Part shown: positions 1 through 9,392 of the stretch, one piece after another
Layout of the letters: the number at the start of each line of letters is the position of its first letter
Numbering within the stretch: position 1 is the first letter of the stretch
DNA from: Steroidobacteraceae bacterium
Lineage (GTDB): Bacteria > Pseudomonadota > Gammaproteobacteria > Steroidobacterales > Steroidobacteraceae
Reading direction: 5' to 3'
DNA length: 51,424 nt
Assembly: GCA_025451375.1 (NCBI GenBank)
Contig: JANWKL010000056.1
Location: forward strand, 1 to 51,424
Made by a program: the position numbers and the translations under genes
Notes under the pieces: model-generated
Databases searched by the model: none
What the model was told of the DNA's origin: nothing
What the model saw: only the letters and a program-made list of their open reading frames with translations

Positions 1-1
1 C

Positions 2-124
2 GAGGCGGCCCGCAAGGCGGCGGCGACAACTTCCTTGCTGACCGCGTTGGCCATGATGATCGGCGCCTTCGTGGCATGCGTGGCGGCGGCACTGGGCGGC
101 CATGAAAGAGATCGACACCCCTAG
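2..124 (+). CDS. C-terminal fragment of a small membrane protein (gene starts before the window)
   Basis: Open frame from base 2 to TAG at 122-124: EAARKAAATTSLLTALAMMIGAFVACVAAALGGHERDRHP; one hydrophobic segment. Confidence 0.6.
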   Translation, partial: EAARKAAATTSLLTALAMMIGAFVACVAAALGGHERDRHP

Positions 125-263
125 GTCTCACGCCGGCACCGAACGGCATCGGCATTCCGGAGGGTGGCCTGCAAATGGACGCCGGGCGCGGTAGGCGGTT
201 GCCGAAGCAACCTGGCCGCGGTGCTGGCTGGCGACCGTTGACGATCAATGCAACAGTCCGGCA

Positions 264-2129
264 ATGACCATGGCGATTCGGCCGCCGGCAGTTTGGCTGC
301 TCGCGCTTGCGGGCGCGTGCGTCTCGGTCTGGCTGGCTGCGCTGATTGCCGAGCACCACATGCAAGGCTTGCTGGTGCATCTGTTCGAGCAACGCACGCA
401 GCGCTCGATTCGGATAGCGGGGGGCCTTGAAGGGCACCTGCTGTCAGCGCAGCCGACCATCGTTGCCCGGGACGTAGACATCAGCAATCCGCCCTGGAGC
501 GGACCGGGTTCACTGGGTCACGTGGGCCGCGTCGGAATCCTGCTCGAATGGCACTTCGCATGGCTGCCGCTCGAGATTCGCCGCCTCGAGCTCGACAAGT
601 CCGAGTGGCACCTTCGACGCGATGCGCACAACCGCGCCAACTGGACCGCGACTGAGGGGGGTGCGGACCGCGGGCCCCCGCTCATCCGCAGCCTGTCGAT
701 GGAGGGGGCCCGGCTGGACCTCGACGACGAGAGGCTACATCTCAAATTCAAAGGGACCGTGAGCGCCCGAGATGGAAGTACCGGCGCCGCACCACCGCTG
801 CGGGTGGAGGCGGCAGGCGACCTGAATGGGCGGCCCGCAACGCTCCGCATAGTCGGGGAACCGCTGGCGACCGCGCAACGCGACCACGCGTGGCACTTCA
901 CTCTTCAGGAGCGATCCGGTGACAGCCAACTCGCCGGGCAAGGGTATTTTCCGCATCCGTTCGACTTCCACGAGATCGAGGGAACCTTCCAGGCTGCCGG
1001 GCCCAGCCTGCATGACGCTTACTATCTCATCGGACTAAAGTTGCCCGAGACCCGAGCGTTTAACGCATCCGGGCACCTCTCGCGCCGCGACCTCCGTTTC
1101 ACCTACCGGGAGCTGCGCGTTCGCTCGGGTGAGAGCGACCTGACCGGGACCCTCACCGTGGAGGCCGGCGGGGATGCGCCACGTATGACGGGTGAGTTGA
1201 GCTCCAGCGTCTTACGGCTGGCGGACCTGGGCACTCAGGGCCGGGAATCATGGCAGACGCTGGCCGACTCGCCGCTGCATACAGCGGGCTTGCAGCATAG
1301 CGAGGCACGCGTGCGCTTTAGCGCGCGACAACTCGAAATCGGGTCGCAGAAGCTCGAGGACGTCTCGGTATTGCTGGTCACCCACCCGGGCAAGCTGCGG
1401 GTCGAGCGGGTTCAGGCGAAGCTCGCAGGGGGAGAGCTGACTGGGCAGGCACACTTCGAAGCGGCAGGTGACGCGGTGCCGACCGGTGGCCTGGATCTGC
1501 GTGTAAAACAGGTCCAGCTCGAGCAGCTGCACGCCAGCGGCCGCCCGGCGATCGCCTCCGGATCGCTGGACGGGCGCGTAGACCTGGCGAGCGAAGGCAG
1601 CACTTGGCACGCAATGGCGGACGCGGTGCACGGTGAGGCAACCTTTGTGGTCCCGGAGGGATCCTTGCGCGCGTCGGTAGCCGACCTGGCAAGTGCTGAC
1701 GTTGTCGGTGCATTGGATTTGATGAAGCGCAACGTCAAGGAGACGCCGATCCGCTGCGCCGTGATGAGCCTGGAGGCCGAACGAGGTGTCGTCCGCAGCC
1801 GGACACTGGTACTCGACACCGAAGCTGCGTTAGTCGCCGGGTCAGGGGAGCTGCGCCTGGACACACAGACCCTTGAACTCCAAATTCGGGGACGGCCCAA
1901 GCGCCCGACTCTCGCGCTGCATGCGCCGATCACGGTATCGGGTCCGCTGAAGAAGCTGCGAGTTACGGTCCAAAAGCGCGGTGCCTTGCTGCAAGGGGGC
2001 GCCGCAGTTGCGCTTGGCACTGTGCTCACGCCACTAGCCGCCGTACTTGCGTACGTCGATCCTGGTCTCGCGCGCGACGCTGACTGCAAGACGTTGCTCG
2101 CCGCGGTGAACAACGAGCCTCCGGGGTGA
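264..2129 (+). CDS. AsmA family protein
   Basis: 621 aa; N-terminal TM, then AsmA-like repeats (IRRLELDKSEWHLRRDAHNRANWT; LDTQTLELQIRGRPKRPTLALHAPITVSGPLKKLRV). Confidence 0.85.
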   Translation: MTMAIRPPAVWLLALAGACVSVWLAALIAEHHMQGLLVHLFEQRTQRSIRIAGGLEGHLLSAQPTIVARDVDISNPPWSGPGSLGHVGRVGILLEWHFAWLPLEIRRLELDKSEWHLRRDAHNRANWTATEGGADRGPPLIRSLSMEGARLDLDDERLHLKFKGTVSARDGSTGAAPPLRVEAAGDLNGRPATLRIVGEPLATAQRDHAWHFTLQERSGDSQLAGQGYFPHPFDFHEIEGTFQAAGPSLHDAYYLIGLKLPETRAFNASGHLSRRDLRFTYRELRVRSGESDLTGTLTVEAGGDAPRMTGELSSSVLRLADLGTQGRESWQTLADSPLHTAGLQHSEARVRFSARQLEIGSQKLEDVSVLLVTHPGKLRVERVQAKLAGGELTGQAHFEAAGDAVPTGGLDLRVKQVQLEQLHASGRPAIASGSLDGRVDLASEGSTWHAMADAVHGEATFVVPEGSLRASVADLASADVVGALDLMKRNVKETPIRCAVMSLEAERGVVRSRTLVLDTEAALVAGSGELRLDTQTLELQIRGRPKRPTLALHAPITVSGPLKKLRVTVQKRGALLQGGAAVALGTVLTPLAAVLAYVDPGLARDADCKTLLAAVNNEPPG

Positions 2130-2247
2130 GAAGCAGCAATTTGTCGTCACACCCGACCTCGATATTTCATCTTGCGACGAGCTGCTACCCTCAGATGCGA
2201 CGGAGGAACGTCTGAAGACCAGACCCGCGAAGCACCGCGCCAGTGAG

Positions 2248-3525
2248 GTGGTCGGACCGAGTAAGCCGCGCCTCGGGAAGGTCCTGGGCCCGGGATTGAT
2301 CACGGGAGCTTCCGATGACGATCCCAGCGGGATTGCGACGTACGCGCAAGCGGGCGCTCAATTTGGATTTGAACTCTCGTGGACGTTGGTACTGACCTAC
2401 CCGCTGATGGTTGTCGTCCAGGTGATTAGTGCCCGAATTGGCCGCACCACGGGCCGAGGGATTGCCGGAAATCTACGCAAATATTATCCAAACTGGCTTC
2501 TGCAAATTCTGGTCGGTCTTCTGTTTGTCGCGAACACGCTGAATATTGGTGCCGACCTGGGAGCCATGGCGGAGGCGACACGCCTGCTGGTTCCGCTGCC
2601 TCCGGCATGGTTGTACATCGTCGCTTACAGCATCGTATGCACGGCGGGACAGGTTTTTTTCAAACATACCCGGTATGTAGCCATCCTGAAATGGTTGACG
2701 CTGGCTCTGTTCGCCTACTTTGCGGTTCTGTTCTTCGTGAAGGTGCGCTGGATCGCGGTTTTACACGGGCTGGTCGTTCCCAAGTTCAGGTTCGATCGCG
2801 ACTTTTGGCTGGTGGTGGTCGCCATTCTTGGGACGACGATTAGTCCGTATCTGTTCTTTTGGCAGGCCGCGCAGGAAGTGGAGGACACCAAGGAGCATCC
2901 GCAACGCGAACCCCTCCGTGACGAACCCAGCCAAGCTGCCAGTGCTTTAGCCCGCATCCAGTTGGATACCGTAGTTGGCATGGGACTTTCCAATCTGGTG
3001 GCGCTGGCGATCTTAGTGACTACAGCGGCAACTCTGTGGGCGGCAGGAATACACGAAGTGACGACCGCCGCGCAGGCGGCCTCAGCGCTCAAGCCGATGG
3101 CGGGGTCCTTGGCCTTTGCGATATTCGCCCTGGGGATTGTCGGAACAGGCTTATTGGCCGTGCCGGTCTTGGCCGGATCGGCTGCGTATGCCATTGGTGA
3201 AGCACGCGGATGGTCGGTGGGGCTCAGCCGACCCCCCCTGCAGGCGAAAGCGTTTTATGGTGCGATCACGGTGGCAACCATACTCGGCGCTCTGGGAAAT
3301 CTCTTGTCCATCAGCCCTCTCAAGGCGTTGGTGTGGGCAGCCGTGATCAACGGAATTGTGGCGGTTCCGGTCATGACACTGCTGATGCTGATGTCTGGCG
3401 ATGCCCGAGTCATGGGGCGCTTTTGCATCTCCAAGTCCTGGAAAGTCGTCGGTTGGACGGCTACCGCTGTTATGGGCGCCGCCACCGTGGCGTTCATTAT
3501 CGCCACGGTCGGCAGCTCATCCTGA
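2248..3525 (+). CDS. NRAMP-family divalent metal transporter, divergent motifs
   Basis: 425 aa polytopic protein; GPGLITGASDDDPSGIATYAQAGAQFGF in TM1, GTTISPYLFFWQAAQE in TM6; GTG start assumed. Confidence 0.85.
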   Translation: MVGPSKPRLGKVLGPGLITGASDDDPSGIATYAQAGAQFGFELSWTLVLTYPLMVVVQVISARIGRTTGRGIAGNLRKYYPNWLLQILVGLLFVANTLNIGADLGAMAEATRLLVPLPPAWLYIVAYSIVCTAGQVFFKHTRYVAILKWLTLALFAYFAVLFFVKVRWIAVLHGLVVPKFRFDRDFWLVVVAILGTTISPYLFFWQAAQEVEDTKEHPQREPLRDEPSQAASALARIQLDTVVGMGLSNLVALAILVTTAATLWAAGIHEVTTAAQAASALKPMAGSLAFAIFALGIVGTGLLAVPVLAGSAAYAIGEARGWSVGLSRPPLQAKAFYGAITVATILGALGNLLSISPLKALVWAAVINGIVAVPVMTLLMLMSGDARVMGRFCISKSWKVVGWTATAVMGAATVAFIIATVGSSS

Positions 3526-3904
3526 CGGCACGAGCGTTTACTGTCGCCGGGTGAGGGAGGGAGCTTTGACTCACTGGCGCAGCGTTTCCGTCGACCGCGC
3601 GGCTGAAGGGCTAGGGCGGCCTGCCGACGGATCAAGGGCATCGAGCTCCCGGTTGCCAAGCCCGCGGCGCAGTGGCGCACTGCTTGCCGCCTCGGCGGCG
3701 GCTCTGGCTTAAGCGGTGGTGGCACGTATCAGCGCATGTCGGCGGGACGGCAAAAGACATCGTCGTCGGCGCGTTGTCCTACGACGTCTCGAGAACTTCC
3801 TTCCTAGACCGGTAGCCTAGATTCGCTAGCCTTTGTGCCCGCATTGTCGGCGGCCATCGCTGGCGGTGTGCTTTTAATCCGCAGTTCGAACTCAGGAGAC
3901 ACAC

Positions 3905-4477
3905 ATGGCAGTTACCAAGAGCCATGCGCCGGCAGGCGCGGCTAGCAAGGATGCTATTGCCACTTTGATTGCTGATCATAGGAAGGTAAAGGAGCTCTTC
4001 AAGCAGTTTGCGAAGCTCAAGGACAAAGACGACGCTGAGGACGAGAAGAGCTCCTTGGTGGCGCAGATCTGCACTGAACTGACGATCCATACGACGATCG
4101 AGGAGGAAATTTTCTATCCGGCGGTGCGAAAGCAGATAGAAGACGAAGACCTGATGGATGAAGCCCTGGTCGAGCATGCCGGGGCGAAGGATTTGATCGC
4201 ACAGCTTGAAGAGATGACTCCGGATGATGACCTCTACGACGCAAAGGTGACTGTGCTCGGCGAGCAGATCGACCATCACGTTAAGGAGGAAGAGGGCGAG
4301 ATGTTTCCGAAGGCCAAGAAAGCGAAGGTCGATACCGACGAGCTTGGGGCGCAGGTGGCCCAACGGCGTACGGAACTGAAGGCTCAGTTTGCCGAGGACG
4401 AGGACGAAGATGAAGAGACGCCCACGAAGCCTGCTGGTTCGCGGCGAGAAAACGAAAAGCCACCACGGTCGGTCTAG
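3905..4477 (+). CDS. Hemerythrin domain-containing protein
   Basis: 190 aa; HHE motifs LIADHRKVKELF, IHTTIEEEIFYP, EHAGAKDLI, HHVKEEEGEMFP; AGGAG-like RBS upstream. Confidence 0.9.
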   Translation: MAVTKSHAPAGAASKDAIATLIADHRKVKELFKQFAKLKDKDDAEDEKSSLVAQICTELTIHTTIEEEIFYPAVRKQIEDEDLMDEALVEHAGAKDLIAQLEEMTPDDDLYDAKVTVLGEQIDHHVKEEEGEMFPKAKKAKVDTDELGAQVAQRRTELKAQFAEDEDEDEETPTKPAGSRRENEKPPRSV

Positions 4478-4493
4478 GCACGTAGGGGGCAGT

Positions 4494-4523
4494 GAAGGGG
4501 CGCGCAGCGCCCCTTCTCCTTTT
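4494..4523 (+). terminator. Rho-independent terminator after the hemerythrin gene
   Basis: GAAGGGGCGC-GCA-GCGCCCCTTC perfect 10-bp stem followed by TCCTTTT. Confidence 0.75.
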
Positions 4524-4747
4524 CTGGCGTCGAGTCCATGACCCACATCGCCAGCCGCAGGATTGGCGTTTTTCGTGCCACGCTGCACGCCCAGGCTACT
4601 GACATTCAAGGAGAGTTTATCGACGCGCACGGGCTCCCTACCGCAGCGCAAAGAGGACTATCTATCTTTTCTTAGTGTCGTGGCACAGGGCAGGAGTACA
4701 GTCCGCTCAATCTGGCAAACGAATCGCTGATAGGAACGGGGGGGACT

Positions 4748-5140
4748 ATGAACATCCGAATGCTGCAGCGCGGCCTCAAATATTGCGGCCGGGTGAAGGC
4801 GGTCCGTCAGACCTACCATGTGTTCGAGGCCCAGCGCCATTTCTTCGTGCTTTCTTTTGCGCTCTCGAAGGCGCGGCGCGGTTCCGGCTATTTCAATGTC
4901 ATCGCCACGGACGCCGTTGATTACGTACAGCGGCGCGTGGGCGGAACGCGAGGGGTGACGGCGAAAGATCTCGTGGCCATGGCGCGACGCACGCGACACA
5001 TTCCCACGACGCTCGCGGCTCTCAATATCCTGTACATATTGGTCGCCGTTCGAGCGGCGAGTATCGTGCGGGCAGGCAAAAACCGGCAGCTGTTCTTTTC
5101 AGTTAGGAAAAGTCCCGCAGTACGAACGTCTGGGACGTGA
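4748..5140 (+). CDS. Hypothetical protein
   Basis: 130 aa ORF (MNIRMLQRGLKYCGRVKAVRQTYHVFEAQRHFFVLSFALSKARRGSGYFNVIATDAVDYV...), plausible folded composition; family not recognised. Confidence 0.5.
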   Translation: MNIRMLQRGLKYCGRVKAVRQTYHVFEAQRHFFVLSFALSKARRGSGYFNVIATDAVDYVQRRVGGTRGVTAKDLVAMARRTRHIPTTLAALNILYILVAVRAASIVRAGKNRQLFFSVRKSPAVRTSGT

Positions 5141-5284
5141 GACATCCCCGCGAGATGCACGGGCTACTCTAGAGTCGCTGCAGCGAACCGGGTTCCGGCG
5201 AAATGCGTGGGTGATGCTCGACCTTTGCTGCCTGCCACCCTTGTTTCGAAGATCTGGATCGAACAGCCAAAACGGGAGAGAAAA

Positions 5285-5530
5285 ATGAACACGCGAGCGT
5301 TCCTGACCTCAGGCGTTGCCGCCACGATTGTCGTCGGATGCGCCTTGGTAATGCACGGCGGGCAAACCCGGGCTCAACCGCTTCCTCTCGATGAGTGCAT
5401 TAGCGTCGGGGACTCTTCGCCGCGCACCCGACTCTGCATGCACCAGTTCTCGGACCACTCGAAATGCGTGGTGGCCGTGACTCCAGGAAAGGAGTTCTCA
5501 ACGACTGAACTATCTTGCAAGGTCCTCTAG
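5285..5530 (+). CDS. Small secreted Cys-containing protein
   Basis: Start at ATG after GGGAGAGAAAA; MNTRAFLTSGVAATIVVGCALVMHGGQTRAQP signal peptide, about 50 aa mature part with 4 Cys. Confidence 0.55.
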   Translation: MNTRAFLTSGVAATIVVGCALVMHGGQTRAQPLPLDECISVGDSSPRTRLCMHQFSDHSKCVVAVTPGKEFSTTELSCKVL

Positions 5531-5603
5531 TCCCATCGGACGCGTAGTCCGGTGGTCGTCGGAGTCGATCGACTTGTCTGTAACGCTCCCTTGCTGCTGC
5601 ACT

Positions 5604-6221
5604 CTAGTTTGTACCGCTTACAGGTTCCTTCGCGCGGGCGAGCAGCCTGGTAACGGAAATTTCAGCTTGGTGGTCCGCCGCACCACGATCTGCGTGAAGA
5701 ACAGTCGATCGCGTGAGCGCCAGTGCTTTGGAGCGTCGCTCACGTGCGCGGCTCAAGAGCAGATCTGCAACTGCCTCGCGGGCTTCCAGTTTGGCGGTTC
5801 CATGCGGAAACTCGAACACCTCCGTCGGATCGAAGGAGTTTGTTATTCGCACCGGCTCACCCTGCGGTTCGGCAGGTTTGGTCGGGGTGGCCTCGACAAC
5901 CAGAGGCGCAGGGCGGGTGATCGCCGGCGCGGGCGGATGCCGCTCCGACGCGGGCCACAGGAACGCCACGGCAACAACCAGCATCGCCGCAGCGAATGTC
6001 ACATTACAAATGAAGTCGATTCGTGCCGTGCGCCTGAAGGTAGAGTTCTCGTACGCAGGCACGGCTAGCGCCGGGCCCGTTTCATCGCGACGCTCCGTTT
6101 GCTGGGCCGCTTCAGCCGCCCGCGCAAGCGCTACCCCCTGGTCGCCCGTCAGCTCCAGTTCAATCGTGTCGTCGCTCGACTCGGGAGCGGTGGTCGTCGG
6201 TCCTTCAGATCCCGGGATCAT
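5604..6221 (-). CDS. Hypothetical single-TM protein
   Basis: MIPGSEGPTTTAPESSDDTIELELTGDQGVALARAAEAAQQ...IDFICNVTFAAAMLVVAVAFLWP...FDPTEVFEFPHGTAKLEAREAVADLLLSRARERR; one TM helix and a conserved-looking C-terminal motif. Confidence 0.6.
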   Translation of the reverse strand: MIPGSEGPTTTAPESSDDTIELELTGDQGVALARAAEAAQQTERRDETGPALAVPAYENSTFRRTARIDFICNVTFAAAMLVVAVAFLWPASERHPPAPAITRPAPLVVEATPTKPAEPQGEPVRITNSFDPTEVFEFPHGTAKLEAREAVADLLLSRARERRSKALALTRSTVLHADRGAADHQAEISVTRLLARAKEPVSGTN

Positions 6222-6987
6222 CCTGACCCTCTTAATCCATGCGCGCCGCTTCTCTACGAAGCCGGCTGCGGGTGTTGCTCGAGCGCTTGGGCGAACGGAC
6301 ACTGATCTTGCGTTCGGTGAAGCCATTATCGCACCGCCAGGCACGAGTCCTCTACGGTACGAGCTGCCGTGTGCGTTGTCGGCGGATGCCTACGGTGCGT
6401 GGCGGCGCGATCGTCCGCCAAGCGAGCGAGCAGCGCATACGCGCGGGCCAGCAGGAGGGGTGAAGGCAGCCTCAGCTTCCGCGCCGGCGCGGGGTATCCA
6501 CACGCGGCCAGGTGTCAAGGGCCTGGCAGAGGAGTTCGCAGGCCCCGCGCCCACTATATGTAAAGCGCACGCGGGCGAAGACACTCAGAGGTAGGCAATC
6601 TGCTGAGTCAGTTGTGGGCAGAAGATGATGCTCTCGCGACGAAACTCGAGGTAAGGTCACTGCAGTGTCGAAGCCATCCCCGCAGGGATCAGGCAGATCC
6701 GAACACGCGTTGCATCACTTTCACGGTCTGGTGCTTGGAGCCTACGAGCGAGCCAGTCGAGCCTGACGGCAGCGGACGTCCTGCTGCATGGCATTGCCGC
6801 AGAAGGTTTGTCGCGCCTATCGTCTGTGTGGTGCAATTGGCTTGAGCGGCGGGTTGGAGACACATCCGTTTCCATAAACACGAGGCGTCAAGGCTTGACG
6901 CATGAGAATAAGGGATGGTCGAGTCGCAGCGGTCAGCGATGACGGGACTGGGCAGACCGCGGCGTCCGATTCAACGGGGGCATCAGA

Positions 6988-8532
6988 ATGATTGAGAAGG
7001 CCGGCACGGCTCGCACCGATAGCGGCATGGAGCACTTCGGCTACAAGGAGTCGCTCGATCGGGGCATCGGGAAGTTCGGAAGCTTTGCCGCCGGGGTCAG
7101 CTATATCTCGATCCTCACCGGTACCTTCCAGCTGTTTTACTTTGGCTTCGGTACCGCCGGACCGGCCTACCTGTGGTCCTGGCCGATGGTGCTGATCGGT
7201 CAGCTCGCAGTCGCGCTGTGCTTCATGGAGCTGGCGGCAAAATATCCCGTCGCAGGATCCGTTTATAACTGGTCCAAGCAGCTGGGCAGCCGGATCGTGG
7301 GCTGGTCTGCGGGTTGGCTGATGCTCACCGCATCGATCGTTACCCTGTCTGCGGTGGTGCTGGCGCTGCAACTCAACCTGCCACGGTTGTGGAGTGGCTT
7401 CCAGATCGTCGGCGACGGCCAGGGTCCCTACGATTCCGCCAGCAACGCGGTGGTCCTGGGTACGGTGCTGATCGTTTTCACCACTGTGGTGAACGCGCTC
7501 GGCGTGCGGTTGATGGCGATGATCAACAGCGCGGGCGTGTTCATTGAGCTGATTGCCGCCTGCCTGATCGCATTCATCCTGGCACTCCACACCACGCGCG
7601 GACCCGCGGTGTTTTTCTCGACCAACGGATACGGCGCCGGCGCCAGCGGCGGCTTTCTGGGCGCGTTTCTGGTGGCGTCGCTGGCCTCGGGGTACGTGAT
7701 GTATGGATTCGACACCGCGAGCTCGCTGGGCGAGGAGACGGTCGAGCCGCGCCGCACCGCTCCCAAGGCGATTCTGCGCGCCATCCTGGCCTCTTTCGTC
7801 ATTGGCGGTGCGATCCTGGTGTTCGCGGTCATGTCGGCGCCCAATCTGCAGGACCCGCAGATCGCCAGCAACAGCGGTGGCCTGCAGTACATCGTCGAGC
7901 AAGTCATGTGGGGCCCGTTGGGCAAGCTCTTCCTGATCTGCATTGTGGTGGCGGTGACCGTGTGCTCGCTCGCCGTACACACCGCCGCCATTCGCTTGAC
8001 GTTCGCGATGGCACGCGACAATGCGCTGCCGTTCGGCGAGCGGCTCGCTCGGGTGAATCCCGACACTCAGACGCCAATCACGCCCGCCGTCGTGATCGGC
8101 GTGATTGCAGCGCTGATCCTGGTCGTCAACATCGGCCAACCCAAGATCTTCACCGTGCTGACATCGATCGCGGTGATCATGATCTACCTCGCGTACCTGA
8201 TGGTGACTGGCCCGTTGCTGATGAAGCGGCTGCGCGGGGACTGGCCTCCCGCGGATCTTGCGGCCGGCGGCTACTTCAACATGGGCAGGTGGGGACTGTT
8301 GGTCAATGTCGTCGCGGTACTGTGGGGCGCCGGGATGGCGCTCAATCTGGCTTGGCCGCGCGAAGCTGTCTATGGCACGCCTTGGTACAACACTTGGGGT
8401 GCATTCGTGTACACGGGGCTGATTTTGGGGAGCGGCCTGTTGTGGTATGGCTTCAAGGGCCGCCATCACATCGGTACGCTTGCCTCGCACGCCGTGGTGA
8501 GCATGGACGACGCAGCCCCGGCGAAGATCTAA
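6988..8532 (+). CDS. Amino acid permease (APC superfamily)
   Basis: 514 aa, about 12 TM; LAAKYPVAGSVYNWSKQLGSRIVGWSAGW, SLGEETVEPRRTAPKAILRAI. Confidence 0.9.
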   Translation: MIEKAGTARTDSGMEHFGYKESLDRGIGKFGSFAAGVSYISILTGTFQLFYFGFGTAGPAYLWSWPMVLIGQLAVALCFMELAAKYPVAGSVYNWSKQLGSRIVGWSAGWLMLTASIVTLSAVVLALQLNLPRLWSGFQIVGDGQGPYDSASNAVVLGTVLIVFTTVVNALGVRLMAMINSAGVFIELIAACLIAFILALHTTRGPAVFFSTNGYGAGASGGFLGAFLVASLASGYVMYGFDTASSLGEETVEPRRTAPKAILRAILASFVIGGAILVFAVMSAPNLQDPQIASNSGGLQYIVEQVMWGPLGKLFLICIVVAVTVCSLAVHTAAIRLTFAMARDNALPFGERLARVNPDTQTPITPAVVIGVIAALILVVNIGQPKIFTVLTSIAVIMIYLAYLMVTGPLLMKRLRGDWPPADLAAGGYFNMGRWGLLVNVVAVLWGAGMALNLAWPREAVYGTPWYNTWGAFVYTGLILGSGLLWYGFKGRHHIGTLASHAVVSMDDAAPAKI

Positions 8533-8587
8533 GGCACTTGGTGTGCGCGTTCGGAATCCGCGGCGCCGGGGCCGTGGCCGCCGGAGA

Positions 8588-8812
8588 CTAGCGGCGGATC
8601 TTGCGCACCACGCCGCCGGCAGATGCGGCTTCACCGGCAAGGGCAGCGCGGGCATCGCGCGCGAACTCCTGGGCGGCCGCCGCAGCGCCGTCGCGCTCCA
8701 GCACGGACAGCGTCACGTGGCGCACGTACTCCTCGATCCCGCGCGGCCCGTTGTGTGTCGCCTTGAGCTCGATGCGGGTGCCGTGCTTGCCGTCCAGCAG
8801 GCGCGCGGTCAT
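8588..8812 (-). pseudogene. Short C-terminal-like ORF fragment, unknown family
   Basis: MTARLLDGKHGTRIELKATHNGPRGIEEYVRHVTLSVLERDGAAAAAQEFARDARAALAGEAASAGGVVRKIRR; coding-like but no complete domain recognised. Confidence 0.4.
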
Positions 8813-8821
8813 TGAATACGT

Positions 8822-9373
8822 GCGCGGCGCCGCCAGCAGCTCGAGTCGCTCATGGAGGATCTCAAGAAGGCCATCGACAAGAGTCAGGCGCTGCAACCAT
8901 TCAAGGATCAGCTGCTGCTCGACATCACTCCCGAGGGGCTGCGCATCCAGATCGTCGACCAGCAGAACCGGCCGATGTTCGACAGCGGCAGCGCGCACCT
9001 CAAGCCCTATACCCAGGACATCCTCACCGAGCTGGCGCGCTACCTCAACACCGTGCCCAATCGCCTGAGTCTCACCGGGCACACCGACGCTGCGCCCTAT
9101 GCCGGCGGCAGCGGCCGCACCAACTGGGACCTGTCGAGTGACCGCGCCAATGCCGCGCGGCGCGCGCTGGAGGCGGCCGGCCTGTCGACCGACAAGACCG
9201 CGCGCGTCGTCGGTCTGTCTTCGTCGGTGCTGTTCGACAAGGGGGATCCGCGCGATCCGATTAACCGCCGCATCAGCATCATCGTGATGACGCGTCAGGC
9301 CGAGGCCGACGCGCTCAAGACCGACACGCCCGCGACCCTCGGGGCGGCGGTCGAGGCCGGCGCGGCGCACTAG
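8822..9373 (+). pseudogene. motB: MotB periplasmic (OmpA-like) domain, N-terminal TM region missing
   Basis: QQLESLMEDLKKAIDKSQALQPFKDQLLLDITPEGLRIQIVDQQNRPMFDSGSAHLKPYTQDILTELARYLNTVPNRLSLTGHTDAAPYAGGSGRTNWDLSSDRANAARR...; in-frame TGA at 8813-8815 upstream; no MotB TM helix or plug. Confidence 0.75.
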
Positions 9374-9392
9374 GCGCGCCCGCCGCCCGGGC

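Noticed and set aside
3779-4651. 290-aa minus-strand ORF opposite the hemerythrin gene
   Set aside because: Plus-strand hemerythrin has clear HHE motifs, RBS and terminator; the minus frame has no signature.
6345-6987. Possible gene remnants between the TM protein and the APC permease
   Set aside because: Short overlapping frames on both strands, none with recognisable homology by eye.
6817-8655. 612-aa minus-strand ORF opposite the APC permease
   Set aside because: Antisense shadow; His/Gln/Asp/Arg-rich translation typical of non-coding frames in high-GC genomes.
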